This document shows, piece by piece, positions 47,890-56,421 of a DNA stretch of 64,000 bases. The notes under the pieces were generated by a model that ran no database searches, was not told the origin of the DNA, and saw only the letters and a list, made by a program, of their open reading frames with translations. This stretch comes from Lacisediminihabitans profunda. GTDB taxonomy: Bacteria > Actinomycetota > Actinomycetes > Actinomycetales > Microbacteriaceae. Position numbers and translations under genes: made by a program. The DNA is taken from positions 62,001 through 126,000 of the forward strand of contig NZ_VRMG01000007.1 in assembly GCF_008040105.1 (NCBI RefSeq), given 5' to 3'. Each line of letters begins with the position of its first letter. The stretch's first letter is position 1.

Positions 47890-48353
47890 CGTCCGCCGCG
47901 CTGCGACCGCGCCGCAAAGAGGAACAGCGTGCCCGTCGCCGTGGCGAGACCGAGGACGATGAGCATCGGCGCAGCCATGGTGTACGCCTGCAGCAGGTAG
48001 TAGTCGGAGCTGCCCCCGCCGCCGGACGTGTTGAGGCTGTCCAGGCGGTCGCTGATGAAGCGCAGCAGGTAGAGACCGGTACCGATGAAGACCGCGCTGA
48101 GCGCCCAGAGGGCGACGACAAACACATTCGGCCGACGAGAGGTGGTCTCGGGCTCTGCGGCGGCGGCCGACTCCTCCTCGACGGCGATCGGCTGCCCGGG
48201 CTCGACGAGCGGCGCGGTCCGAACGCTCCGGTCGACGTTCGACTCCACGGGAGGCCTCTGCTCGCGCCCGTGCAGCGTCGGGTCGTAGCCGGGCTGGAAC
48301 GCCGGGTCGAATCGCGGATCGAAGCCCGGCTCATCCCTCGACGCGCCGGTCAT
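47886..48353 (-). CDS. Hypothetical two-helix membrane protein
   Basis: The 155-residue protein has an acidic N-terminal half with FDPRFDPAFQPGYDPTLHG, then helices at about 77-98 and 123-148 separated by a Gly/Ser-rich loop NTSGGGGSSDYY. It starts at ATG 48353, which overlaps the upstream gene's stop by 4 nt. It is probably co-translated with the 75-residue protein; function unknown. Confidence 0.7.
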   Translation of the reverse strand: MTGASRDEPGFDPRFDPAFQPGYDPTLHGREQRPPVESNVDRSVRTAPLVEPGQPIAVEEESAAAAEPETTSRRPNVFVVALWALSAVFIGTGLYLLRFISDRLDSLNTSGGGGSSDYYLLQAYTMAAPMLIVLGLATATGTLFLFAARSQRGGR

Positions 48354-48577
48354 GGGCTCTCCGCCGCGACGTCGCTCGAGGTCTCGAACCGGATGCGAAG
48401 CGACGTGGTCCAGGACTGGAGCCACGCGAAGAGGAAGTAGGCGCCGGAAACCGCGAGCGAGACCACGGCGATGATGTTCGACTCGACCGTGTAGTAGAGG
48501 TACTGGGCGAGGAGGCCGGCAAGGCCGAGGGCCGCGAAGAAGAACCGGTAGACGCCGAGGCCCTGTTGTCTGCTCAT
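48350..48577 (-). CDS. Small two-helix membrane protein (75 aa)
   Basis: The 75-residue protein (MSRQQGLGVYRFFFAALGLA start) has two hydrophobic helices at about 10-30 and 35-55 and a polar C-terminus. It overlaps the next gene by 4 nt, forming a two-gene unit divergent from the oxygenase-like gene at 48801. No family is recognised. Confidence 0.7.
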   Translation of the reverse strand: MSRQQGLGVYRFFFAALGLAGLLAQYLYYTVESNIIAVVSLAVSGAYFLFAWLQSWTTSLRIRFETSSDVAAESP

Positions 48578-48639
48578 GGGCTGATCCTATTGTCCGCACG
48601 AGACTTTGTCAGGCCGCCACGGGACCTTCGACCCGGCGC

Positions 48640-48671
48640 CCTCGAGCGGCGCAGCCTAGGGTCGCTCGAGG
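48640..48671. promoter_or_regulatory. Stem-loop in the divergent region at 48.6 kb
   Basis: CCTCGAGCG (48640-48648) and CGCTCGAGG (48663-48671) form a perfect 9-bp stem with a 14-nt loop. It lies in the 223-bp gap between two divergent genes, so it is not a terminator of either. Its role is unknown. Confidence 0.4.
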
Positions 48672-48739
48672 TGCCCAGCGCGCCGAATTCGAAACCCCGA
48701 CCGCCTCGGAATCCCCACGAGAATCGCGGAACCGTGCTG

Positions 48740-48758
48740 TTAGGGTTGCCTAAGTTGG
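48740..48758 (+). promoter_or_regulatory. Possible DtxR/IdeR iron box
   Basis: TTAGG-GTTG-CCTAA (48740-48753) is an inverted repeat. Over 19 positions the site agrees with the IdeR consensus TTAGGTTAGGCTAACCTAA at about 12. It lies 42-61 nt before the start of an Fe(II)-oxygenase-like gene, which makes iron-dependent control plausible. A second feature is the direct repeat GCTAGTT just downstream. Confidence 0.4.
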
Positions 48759-48800
48759 GCTAGTTAAAACGTGCTAGTTCTCTTACCTGAAAGGGCTCAC

Positions 48801-49577
48801 ATGAGCTACGTCAAATCCGCCCTGCTCGAAGAGAAGGGCTTCGTGATCCTGGACCGCTACGACCAGGGCGCCGACCCCCAGGAGTGGCTCGACCTCGAGT
48901 ACGTGGAGTGGAAGTCATCCGGCGACACGCGGTTCGCCCCTCTCGCCAGCGCCTTCGGCGAGATCGAGGTGAACGGATTCTGGAACCACACCCCGCCCCG
49001 CACCGACAAGGACGGCGTGTGGATCGACTCCCAGGTCGCCAAGGCGCCGCACCTCGTGCAGCGAGCCATGGAGCCCGGCGCGAACGTGGGCCGATGCCGC
49101 GTGATCGAGCTGCAGCCCAACGACTATGCCAACACTCTCTACAACCTGCACCAGGACGACAACAACCGGCTCAACCCGGACGGCAGCGGCTGGATCGTGC
49201 GCGGCTTCTTCAACCTCACGGATGACGCCGAGTCGTTCCTGACGCTGCGCGAAGACCGCTTCAACCCGTCATCCGAGATCCGCATCCCGCTTCCGGCGGG
49301 CGCCCAGATCATCGTGGACACCCAACGCTTCTGGCACGCCGTCTGGCACAAGGGCCCCGCGCCCCGCTACTGCCTCATCACGTCCTGGGAATCCGGACCC
49401 GAGCTCGATGCCTACATCGAGAAGCACCACGGCACGAACCTGCACGAGAACCCGTACCTCGACCCCCAGGTGATCGCGGATGCCCAGGCCGATGTGCAGC
49501 GCCGTCTCGCCGAGCGCTCGGCCTCACTCGCGTCCCGCGGCCGGCCAGACGATCACCCGGTCGATCCCGAGGCCTAG
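48801..49577 (+). CDS. Putative 2-oxoglutarate/Fe(II)-dependent oxygenase-fold protein
   Basis: The 258-residue protein is not in a family I can name. The sequence carries HQD at residues 117-119, a downstream QRFWHAVWH (H179/H183) and PRYCLITSW with Arg189. This HxD...H...R order is that of non-heme Fe(II)/2OG oxygenases, and the surrounding GGFFNL-type strand GFFNLTDDAESFL and AGAQIIVD fit the jelly roll. ATG 48801 follows a GAAAGGG site. It is followed 3 nt later by a DedA gene. Confidence 0.65.
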   Translation: MSYVKSALLEEKGFVILDRYDQGADPQEWLDLEYVEWKSSGDTRFAPLASAFGEIEVNGFWNHTPPRTDKDGVWIDSQVAKAPHLVQRAMEPGANVGRCRVIELQPNDYANTLYNLHQDDNNRLNPDGSGWIVRGFFNLTDDAESFLTLREDRFNPSSEIRIPLPAGAQIIVDTQRFWHAVWHKGPAPRYCLITSWESGPELDAYIEKHHGTNLHENPYLDPQVIADAQADVQRRLAERSASLASRGRPDDHPVDPEA

Positions 49578-49580
49578 CCC

Positions 49581-50213
49581 ATGCCCGTTCACGCGGCCGC
49601 GCTCGACGGCCAGGTGTCGAGCTGGCTCACGACCTTCGGGCCGCTCCTCTTCTACGCCATCGTCTTCGGCCTCGTCTTCGCCGGGACCGGACTCTTCATC
49701 GGCGTGTTCATCCCGTTCGTCACCGGCGACTCGCTGCTGTTCGCCGCCGGCCTGCTCGCCGCCGGCACGGACGCCCTCAACATCTGGGTGCTCGCCATCG
49801 GCGTCGGGGTGGCCGCGTTCCTCGGCGACCAGGTCGGCTTCCTGCTCGGCCGGCACTACGGCCGCCCCTACCTCGATCGGCGCAGCGGGGCGTGGGTGCG
49901 CCGCGGCGTGGTGCGCGCGGAGAGGTTCTACACCGACCTCGGCTGGTGGGCCGTCGTGGTCGCCCGCTTCATCCCGTGGGGCCGAGTGCTCGTGCCGCCG
50001 GTCGCCGGCATCGCCCGCATGGACTACCTCAGGTTCGTCGCCGCGAACCTGGTCGGCGCGCTCGCCTGGGGTGTGCTGCTCGTGGTCACCGGGTACTTCG
50101 CGGCCAGCATCCCCGCCGTCAAGTCCGCCGCCTATGCGGTGGGCGGGTTCTTCATCCTCGCCTCGATCGTCGCGGGCGTCGTCGCGTGGAGGCGCAACCG
50201 CGCCTCGGCCTGA
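49581..50213 (+). CDS. DedA family membrane protein
   Basis: The 210-residue protein belongs to the DedA/SNARE-associated family, implicated in lipid-carrier flipping and membrane homeostasis. Visible family motifs are PFVTGDSLLFAAGLLA, GDQVGFLLGRHYGRPYLD, and VVVARFIPWGRVLVPPVAGI (re-entrant loop with the essential Arg). It begins 3 nt after the oxygenase-like gene, so the two are co-expressed. Confidence 0.92.
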   Translation: MPVHAAALDGQVSSWLTTFGPLLFYAIVFGLVFAGTGLFIGVFIPFVTGDSLLFAAGLLAAGTDALNIWVLAIGVGVAAFLGDQVGFLLGRHYGRPYLDRRSGAWVRRGVVRAERFYTDLGWWAVVVARFIPWGRVLVPPVAGIARMDYLRFVAANLVGALAWGVLLVVTGYFAASIPAVKSAAYAVGGFFILASIVAGVVAWRRNRASA

Positions 50214-50257
50214 CCGGAGCGCCGTTCCCCTCCCGCTCGCAGCAGCCGGGTACCTAA

Positions 50258-50343
50258 TTCCGAAATCCATGCATTTCTTCGGCACACTCGGCGTGTCTGT
50301 ATCGCTGAGCGGCGTGTCGGGCAGGAATGCATGGATTTCGGAA
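50258..50343. repeat. 86-bp palindromic intergenic element E5
   Basis: TTCCGAAATCCATGCATT (50258-50275) and its exact reverse complement (50326-50343) form a perfect 18-bp inverted repeat. The interior contains GCACAC/GTGTCT-type stems. It starts 45 bp after the dedA stop codon. Interior and arms are close to E6. Confidence 0.88.
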
Positions 50344-50430
50344 GGGGCGGGGGGACGGATGCCCCGGCTGAACGGCCACTTCGGAGCGGCACCTTGTCGC
50401 CCGTCACCGCCTCGGTGGGTCACGCTTCCG

Positions 50431-50518
50431 CTTCCGAAATCCATGCAATTCGTCGGCACACTCGGCGTGTCTGCATCCCCGAGCGGCGTGTCGGCAAGGA
50501 ATGCATGGATTTCGGAAG
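50431..50518. repeat. 88-bp palindromic intergenic element E6
   Basis: CTTCCGAAATCCATGCA (50431-50447) and TGCATGGATTTCGGAAG (50502-50518) are perfect 17-bp inverted repeats. The interior is roughly 88 percent identical to E5 in the same orientation. It lies in the convergent gap between dedA and the LysR-effector gene, 110 bp from the latter's stop. Confidence 0.88.
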
Positions 50519-50627
50519 TGGCGGAAGTGGCGGCAGGATGCTGCTGCTCAGGATGAAGGGGCGCTGAGATGCAGGAGCGGCGAGACGCCGGGGATGAAAA
50601 GGCAGCGGGGCGACGGGACGCCGAGGC

Positions 50628-51299
50628 TCAGCGGCCCGAGCGGCGCCGGCGGTTCGCGGCCGCGCGGGCCTGGGTCTGGGACTGCTGTTTGGGGCGCGGC
50701 TTGGCCAGGCTGCGCGGCGGCTTCGACTCGGCCGGCGGCGTCGGTGTCGCCCGGGAGCTCGCGGCGGTGCGGCCGCGCACGATTCCCACGAACTCCTCGA
50801 TTCGGTCCGTCGTGTCGGCCTCCAGCCAGGCGATCGCGATTCGCGTCTCCGGGGCGTCGACCACGGGGCGGGCGACGACGTCCTTGCGACCGTGCATCCG
50901 CGCGATCGATTGGGGCAGGATGACGACACCGCCGCCGGCCGCAACGAGCTCCACCGCGTCGCCGGGCGACAGGGTCGACGGCGTGATCGTCTCCTCCGCG
51001 AGGTCGGCGAGGGTCACGGTCTCGAACAGCGCGACGGGGTGGTCCTTCGGCACGACGACGACGGCCACCTCGGAGTAGAGGGGAATCACGCTCAGGTCGG
51101 TGCCGTCCACCGGAAACCGCACGAAGCTCACGTCGGCCCGGCCATCGTGCAGAACCGCTGTCTGCTCGGCGGTTCCCCCGGGGAGGAAGGCGAGCGGGAT
51201 GCCCGGCTGGCGGGCTTCCCACGCCGACGTCCAGCGGGTGAGAGTGACCCCGGCGACGAAGGCGATCGTGAACGGCGCGACATCCTCGTTCACGGTCAT
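50628..51299 (-). CDS. LysR-type effector-binding domain protein without HTH
   Basis: The 223-residue product reads directly as a LysR substrate-binding (type 2 periplasmic-fold) domain: FTIAFVAGVTLTRWTSAWEA, then RADVSFVRFPVDGTDLSVIPL and VVVVPKDHPVA. No N-terminal winged helix is present. The C-terminal 45 residues are Pro/Lys/Arg-rich (ANRRRRSGR end), which may contact nucleic acid. ATG 51299 is chosen; GTG 51329 is possible. It is divergent from a DUF5997 gene, a pairing I recall as conserved in actinobacteria. Confidence 0.8.
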   Translation of the reverse strand: MTVNEDVAPFTIAFVAGVTLTRWTSAWEARQPGIPLAFLPGGTAEQTAVLHDGRADVSFVRFPVDGTDLSVIPLYSEVAVVVVPKDHPVALFETVTLADLAEETITPSTLSPGDAVELVAAGGGVVILPQSIARMHGRKDVVARPVVDAPETRIAIAWLEADTTDRIEEFVGIVRGRTAASSRATPTPPAESKPPRSLAKPRPKQQSQTQARAAANRRRRSGR

Positions 51300-51357
51300 C
51301 CCCTCGCTGAGTCCACGCGCTGATGGCACGGGAGGCCTCTCAGGCTACGCTGACCTG

Positions 51358-51816
51358 ATGACCTCCGCGCAATCCAACCAGACCATGAAGCCGGCCACGG
51401 CGGCCCAGAAGCTGGGCATCTACCTTCCCGCGACGCCCGAGTCGTTCCAGCAGTCGACCGTGTCGCGGGCCGAATTGAACGAGCTGATCGCGAATCCGCC
51501 CGCCTGGCTCGTCGAGCTGCGCAAGACCGGCCCGCACCCGCGGCCCGAGGTCGCCCGCAAACTCGGCGTGTCGATCGCCGGGCTCGCCCGCGGCGAGGTG
51601 ACCGAACCGCTGACGACCGAGGAGATCAGCGCCCTCCTCAAGCAGCCGCCGGCCTGGCTCGTGCGGGAGCGCGCCGTGCACGCCGAGGTGCAGGACGAGA
51701 ATGCCCGGGTGAAGTCGCTCCACGCGCACCAGCGACTGCTCGCCGAGAACCGGAGCGCGGCGGAGAAGAAGGACGCGAAGTCCCAGGACGGATCGCGCGA
51801 CAAGCGCACCCGCTAA
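51358..51816 (+). CDS. DUF5997 family protein
   Basis: The 152-residue protein begins MTSAQSNQTMKPATAAQKLG and contains two similar segments, NPPAWLVELRKTGPHPRPEV (about 46-65) and QPPAWLVRERAVHAEVQ (about 98-114), separated by a helix-turn-helix-like KLGVSIAGLARG. The C-terminus is charged. DUF5997 has no known function. It is divergent from the LysR-effector protein and convergent with a membrane protein (4-nt overlap of stops). Confidence 0.85.
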   Translation: MTSAQSNQTMKPATAAQKLGIYLPATPESFQQSTVSRAELNELIANPPAWLVELRKTGPHPRPEVARKLGVSIAGLARGEVTEPLTTEEISALLKQPPAWLVRERAVHAEVQDENARVKSLHAHQRLLAENRSAAEKKDAKSQDGSRDKRTR

Positions 51817-52211
51817 CGACGGGCAGTCGGGCCTTCCGCCTCGTTCAGGTTCTGGATGAGACGCCCGTGCCGCCACCACAGCGCCGGGAACACGAGCACG
51901 GCGGGCAGCGCCGTGAGCACGCCGATTCCCGGCAGGAACGCGAGTGCCACTGAGTACAGCGCGAGCACGACGGCGAGCGGCCAGTAGCGTCCGAGCGTCG
52001 CGATGACGCCGGCGAGCAGGAAGAAGCCGACGACGACGCAGGCGTTGACGATCATCCCCTGCTCGGTAGTCGGCGACGGGCCACCGATCGACAGCAGGAG
52101 CAAGAACACCCACACCTCGAGCCCGTGGCCCACGACCACGAGGGCCATCGCGAGGTTCACGACGAGCCTGCTCGTTCGTCGTTCGTCCGTGGTGAGAGTG
52201 TTCAACGGCAT
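51813..52211 (-). CDS. Hypothetical four-helix membrane protein
   Basis: The 132-residue protein has four hydrophobic helices at about residues 16-43, 54-70, 74-91 and 95-112, ending in a polar tail. The start is ATG 52211 (MPLNTLTTDERRTSRL); the longer open frame to 52559 is a shadow. A 25-codon frame upstream ends on this start codon (see findings). No family is recognised. Confidence 0.7.
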   Translation of the reverse strand: MPLNTLTTDERRTSRLVVNLAMALVVVGHGLEVWVFLLLLSIGGPSPTTEQGMIVNACVVVGFFLLAGVIATLGRYWPLAVVLALYSVALAFLPGIGVLTALPAVLVFPALWWRHGRLIQNLNEAEGPTARR

Positions 52212-52281
52212 GGGGCAGGCCCCGCGTCCGGGACATCCGGCGCGCGGCACGGCGACCCGCAATCTCCGTCGATGCCCATGA

Positions 52282-52301
52282 GAGAAACCTGACAGGTTCT
52301 C
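52282..52301. promoter_or_regulatory. Near-palindrome upstream of membrane-protein gene
   Basis: GAGAAACCTG-ACAGGTTCTC is an almost perfect palindrome with one extra A. It is about 70 nt upstream of the gene starting at 52211 and within the 160-bp gap after the sugar operon. It may be an operator or a weak terminator; no factor is recognised. Confidence 0.35.
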
Positions 52302-52371
52302 GCGCGCAACGATAGACCCCCGTGGAAGGGGAGCGCCCCGGCCCCTCCCTCGAGGTTGCCGCGTGCGCGGC

Positions 52372-53400
52372 TCAGTCCTGGTTGCTGAATGCGGCGTCGA
52401 AGGATGCCGTCGGCAGCTCCCAGAGCAGCGACCGGATGAAGCCGATCGCCTCCTTCGCGCCGTGCAGGCGGTCCATGCCGGCGTCCTCCCACTCGATCGA
52501 GATCGGGCCGGTGTAGCCGATCGACTCGAGGGCTCGGAAGGCGTCCTCCCATGGCACATCCCCGTGCCCGGTGGAGACGAAGTCCCAGCCGCGTCGCGGG
52601 TCGCCCCAGGGCAGGTGCGAGCCGAGCACCCCGGCCCGGCCGTTCTTCGGGCGGAGCCGGGTGTCCTTGCAGTCCACGTGGTAGATGCGGTCCTTGAAGT
52701 CGACGATGAAGCCGACCGGGTCGATGTCCTGCCACATCATGTGGGACGGGTCCCAGTTGATGCCGAACGCCTCCCGGTGCCCGATCGCCTCGAACGACCG
52801 CACCGTTGACCAGTAGTCGTAGGCGATCTCCGAGGGGTGCACCTCGTGTGCGAATCGCACGCCCTCATCGTCGAACACGTCGAGGATCGGGTTCCACCGG
52901 TCGGCGAAGTCCCGGTACCCCGCGTCGATCACCGAGGCCGGCACCGGCGGGAACTGGGCGACGTACGGCCAGATCTTCGAGCCGGTGAACCCCACCACCG
53001 TGTCCACGCCGAGCTTGCGGGCAACCGTCGCCGTGAGCTTCAGCTCCTCCGCGGCGCGCTGCCGCACGCCCTCCGCCTCGCCGTCGCCCCACACGCGGGA
53101 GCCGACGATCGCCTGGTGCCGGAAGTCGATCGGGTCGTCGCACACGGCCTGCCCCTTGAGGTGGTTCGAGATCGCGAACACCTTCAGCCCGTAGCGGTCG
53201 AGCAGGTCGAGCCGGCCCTGCAGGTAGGCCGGGTCTTCGGCCGCCCGCCAGACGTCCAGATGCTCACCGGAACAGGCGATCTCGAGGCCGTCGTAGCCCC
53301 AGCCGGAGGCGAGCTTCGCCACCTCTTCGAGCGGCAGGTCGGCCCACTGGCCGGTGAACAGTGTCACCGGATGCGTTGAAGATGCTGGAGTTTCGGTCAT
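52372..53400 (-). CDS. Sugar phosphate isomerase/epimerase-type TIM barrel
   Basis: The 342-residue protein is an AP-endonuclease-2-like TIM barrel: YDGLEIACSGEHLDVW early, GINWDPSHMMWQDIDP and YHVDCKDTRLRPKNG in the middle, and SIEWEDAGMDR near the end, providing the metal-binding Glu/Asp/His set. Such enzymes epimerise or isomerise sugars and keto-inositols. It overlaps the upstream dehydrogenase gene by 4 nt and is the last gene of a four-gene operon. Confidence 0.87.
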   Translation of the reverse strand: MTETPASSTHPVTLFTGQWADLPLEEVAKLASGWGYDGLEIACSGEHLDVWRAAEDPAYLQGRLDLLDRYGLKVFAISNHLKGQAVCDDPIDFRHQAIVGSRVWGDGEAEGVRQRAAEELKLTATVARKLGVDTVVGFTGSKIWPYVAQFPPVPASVIDAGYRDFADRWNPILDVFDDEGVRFAHEVHPSEIAYDYWSTVRSFEAIGHREAFGINWDPSHMMWQDIDPVGFIVDFKDRIYHVDCKDTRLRPKNGRAGVLGSHLPWGDPRRGWDFVSTGHGDVPWEDAFRALESIGYTGPISIEWEDAGMDRLHGAKEAIGFIRSLLWELPTASFDAAFSNQD

Positions 53401-54494
53401 GGGTTCGTTCCTTCGATGTCGATCCAGGTGGAGGTGCGTGCCGACTCGAGCACGGCATCCGTGAGCGTGACCGCTCGGAGGCCGTCCTCGAAGGTGGGGA
53501 GGCCGTCGCGCGACTCCCCGCCGATCGCGGCGTAGGTGTCGGCGACGAATGCCGAGAAGGCGTCCTGGTAACCGAGCGGATGCCCGGGCGGCAGCACGGC
53601 GAGGCGCTCGGCGTCCGCGCTCAGCCCCGGCTGGCGGGTGAGCAACTGCGACCCGGTCTGCCGGCCGATCCACAACACCTCGGGGTTCTCCTGGTCGAAC
53701 GCGATCGACTCCTCGCTGCCGTGGAACTCCACGTGGAGGCGGTTCTTGCGGCCGGGGGCGACCTGGGAGACCAGGAGGGTGCCGACGGCACCCGCCCGGG
53801 TCGTGAAGAGCACCGCGGCGAGATCCTCGGTGGTCACCGGGCGCGACGACCGCTCGTCGAACACGGTGCGGGTGACCGACTGCAGGCGAGCGATCCGGTC
53901 ACCGGTGACGAACTCGACGAGGTCGCAGAGGTGCGATCCGATGTCGGCGAACGCGCGGGAGGCGCCGCCGAGGGCGCCGTCGACCCGCCAGTTGTCGTCG
54001 CTCGCCGCCAGCAGCCAGTCCTGCAGATAGGAGCCCTGGATGCTGAGCAGGCTGCCTGCCTCGCCCGCGGCGACACGGGCGCGCGCCTCACGCACCATCG
54101 GATGGAATCGGTAGACGAAGGGCACCGTGGCCGTCACCCCGGCCTCCTCGGCCGCCTCCGTGAGGAGCGCGGCGTGCGCCGTGGAGGTGGTGAGCGGCTT
54201 CTCGCACACGACGTGTTTGCCCTCACGCAGCGCGGCCAGGGCGAGGTCGAAGTGGGTGGCGTTCGGCGTGACGATGTGCACCACGTCGATCGTCGCGTCG
54301 GCCAGCAGGACCTCGGCCGACGGATAGGCGGACTCGAAGCCGAGCAGGTCGGCCGCCCTCGCCGACGAGGCGGCGCTGGATGACACGATGCCGACGAGCG
54401 AGGCACGGGCCGCCCGCGCCGCGCGGCTGTGCACGGCGGCCATGAAGCCGCCGCCGACGAAGCCGACGCGGAGCGGGGCGGACGCGGAGGTCAC
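53397..54494 (-). CDS. Gfo/Idh/MocA family oxidoreductase (second in operon)
   Basis: The 365-residue product has the N-terminal NAD(P)-binding motif VGFVGGGFMAAVHSRA, the catalytic-site segment CEKPLTTSTAHAALL (EKP) and the C-terminal alpha/beta domain, normal length. GTG start at 54494, 10 nt after the preceding gene. Together with a TIM-barrel partner it likely oxidises a sugar or cyclitol; the substrate cannot be read from sequence. Confidence 0.9.
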   Translation of the reverse strand: MTSASAPLRVGFVGGGFMAAVHSRAARAARASLVGIVSSSAASSARAADLLGFESAYPSAEVLLADATIDVVHIVTPNATHFDLALAALREGKHVVCEKPLTTSTAHAALLTEAAEEAGVTATVPFVYRFHPMVREARARVAAGEAGSLLSIQGSYLQDWLLAASDDNWRVDGALGGASRAFADIGSHLCDLVEFVTGDRIARLQSVTRTVFDERSSRPVTTEDLAAVLFTTRAGAVGTLLVSQVAPGRKNRLHVEFHGSEESIAFDQENPEVLWIGRQTGSQLLTRQPGLSADAERLAVLPPGHPLGYQDAFSAFVADTYAAIGGESRDGLPTFEDGLRAVTLTDAVLESARTSTWIDIEGTNP

Positions 54495-54504
54495 TGGCGA
54501 TCGC

Positions 54505-55611
54505 TCACAGGGTGGCGACCGTCGGGTTCCAGTCGGCCGGCACGAGCGAGGCCTTCTCGAAGCTGCTCTCCACGCTCACCGTCTCTCCGCGCTCGGCGGA
54601 CTCGGCGATGGACACCATGACGTCGAGCACGTGGAACCCCTGCGCTCCCGACGCGCGCTCGGGACCGCCGGAGCGGATGGCCTGCGCGAGTTCGGCGACG
54701 CCGGTGCCACGCGTGGCGAAGGAACCGGTGGCCGCGACGGCGCGGCCATCGTCATCCGTGCCATCGAAGATGACGGAGTCGCCGTCGAAGGTGTTCGGAT
54801 CCGGAAACTGGAGAGTCGCCTTGGTGCCGGAGACCTCGACGAATCCCGCCCGCTTGCGGTGCGATTCGAAGCTGAAGATCGTCTGCGCGGAGGCGCCGTT
54901 CTCGAATTCAATGAGCGCGCCGTGGTGGGACGGCACGGTGACGGGGAATTCGGTGCCGGCGCGCGGCCCGGAGCCGATCACGCGCACGGGACGCGAGGTG
55001 GAACCCACCGCGGTGACGCGGCGCACCGGCCCGAAGACCTGCACGAGGGTCGTGATGTAGTACGGGCCGATGTCGAAGAGCGGGCCGCCACCCGTCTGGA
55101 AGAGGAACTCCGGGTTCGGATGCCACGACTCCGGCCCCGGGGACTGCATGAGGGCGAGGGCAGTGAGCGGTGTTCCGACCGAGCCATCCGCGATGAGGCG
55201 AAGGGCGCTCTGCAGCCCGGCCCCGAGGAAGGTGTCCGGCGCGGTCGCGACGCGAAGGCCGAGCCGCTCTGCCTCGTCGAGAAGCCGACGGCCGCTCTCC
55301 CGGTCGAGGGCGAACGGCTTCTCGGTCCAGACGTTCTTGCCGGCGGCGAGCGCGGCGAGAGCCACATCCACGTGGTTGGCGGGAAGGGTGAGGTTGACGA
55401 CGATCTCGATGTCGGGGTGGGCGAGCAACTCGGCTACCGTGCCGCTGGCCGCCACGCCGTACTTCTCCGCCTGCGCCCTGGCCCGGTCGAGGTCGATGTC
55501 CGCGACGAACAGCACCTCGAGGTCGGGGAAGGTGGTGAGGTTGTCGAGGTATTCGCGGCTGATGACGCCGGCGCCGATCACGCCGACGCCGACGCGGCCC
55601 GTACGGGTCAT
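54505..55611 (-). CDS. Gfo/Idh/MocA family oxidoreductase (first in operon)
   Basis: The 368-residue product starts MTRTGRVGVGVIGAGVISRE, with the Rossmann GxGxxxxxE-like loop, and carries TEKPFALDRESGRRL (EKP) and GGGPLFDIGPYYITTL, the family's His/Tyr-region signature. ATG 55611 overlaps the upstream isomerase stop by 4 nt. It is distinct from the second dehydrogenase, so the operon carries two different redox steps or two substrates. Confidence 0.9.
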   Translation of the reverse strand: MTRTGRVGVGVIGAGVISREYLDNLTTFPDLEVLFVADIDLDRARAQAEKYGVAASGTVAELLAHPDIEIVVNLTLPANHVDVALAALAAGKNVWTEKPFALDRESGRRLLDEAERLGLRVATAPDTFLGAGLQSALRLIADGSVGTPLTALALMQSPGPESWHPNPEFLFQTGGGPLFDIGPYYITTLVQVFGPVRRVTAVGSTSRPVRVIGSGPRAGTEFPVTVPSHHGALIEFENGASAQTIFSFESHRKRAGFVEVSGTKATLQFPDPNTFDGDSVIFDGTDDDGRAVAATGSFATRGTGVAELAQAIRSGGPERASGAQGFHVLDVMVSIAESAERGETVSVESSFEKASLVPADWNPTVATL

Positions 55612-56354
55612 GCCTGCACCCCGTTCGCGGTGAGGTAGGCGAAGCTGTCGCGCAGAGCGTCGAAGACGTCGCCGGCGAAGCCGTCGAGCTCCACGACCCG
55701 CAGCGCCTGCGGAGCCGCGGCGAGGATCGCCGGAATGTCGAGGCGGCCCGAGCCGACCGCGACCTGCTCCTGGTCGTCCTGGGTGACCGCGCCATCCTTC
55801 ACGTGGATCAGCTGCACGCGATCGCCGAGCCTGGTGAGCAGCTCGGCGGCGGAGACTCCGCCGACCTCCGCCCAGTAGGTGTCGACCTCGAGGATCACGG
55901 CCGGGTCGAGCAGGTCCGCGAACACCTCGAGAGCCGGGGTGCCGTCGATCCGGTTCTCGGTCTCCCACCAGTGGTTGTGATAGCCGATGGTGAGGCCGTG
56001 GTCCGCGCCCTTGAGCGCGATCGAGTTGAGCTGGGTTGCCGACGCGGTGACGTCCTCACGATTGCTCCACAGGCTGCGGTCGATGTGCGGGTCGATGAGC
56101 GTCGTCACGCCGATCTTCGTGGCGGCGGCGAAGACGGCATCGAGGTTCGCACCGAGCAGGCTGCCGTGGGCGGAGGGGGCGCTGAGGCCCGCCGCGGGCA
56201 GGAGCTCGCTGTACTGGTCGGCCAGGCCGACGAACCCGAAGAGCTCGACGTTGGTGTAGCCGAGGTCGGCGACGCGGCGAAGCGTGCCGGGGAGATCCGC
56301 GGCGAGGGCATCGCGCACGGTGTAGAGCTGCACGGACAGTTGGCTTGTAGACAC
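55608..56354 (-). CDS. Sugar phosphate isomerase/epimerase-type TIM barrel (operon leader gene)
   Basis: The 248-residue TIM barrel has YTVRDALAADLPGTLRRVAD near the start, TIGYHNHWWE, ILEVDTYWAEVGG and QLIHVKDG, supplying the metal-site residues. The GTG start at 56354 has GAGGAG upstream. It is the first gene of the operon and is transcribed from the promoter at 56422-56451, divergent from the ROK gene. Confidence 0.87.
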   Translation of the reverse strand: MSTSQLSVQLYTVRDALAADLPGTLRRVADLGYTNVELFGFVGLADQYSELLPAAGLSAPSAHGSLLGANLDAVFAAATKIGVTTLIDPHIDRSLWSNREDVTASATQLNSIALKGADHGLTIGYHNHWWETENRIDGTPALEVFADLLDPAVILEVDTYWAEVGGVSAAELLTRLGDRVQLIHVKDGAVTQDDQEQVAVGSGRLDIPAILAAAPQALRVVELDGFAGDVFDALRDSFAYLTANGVQA

Positions 56355-56421
56355 GTGGTCTCCTCGTTGAGTTCATTCGGCTCGCGGTGCGCGGCTGGGT
56401 ACGCCCTGAGTACGCCTGTCG

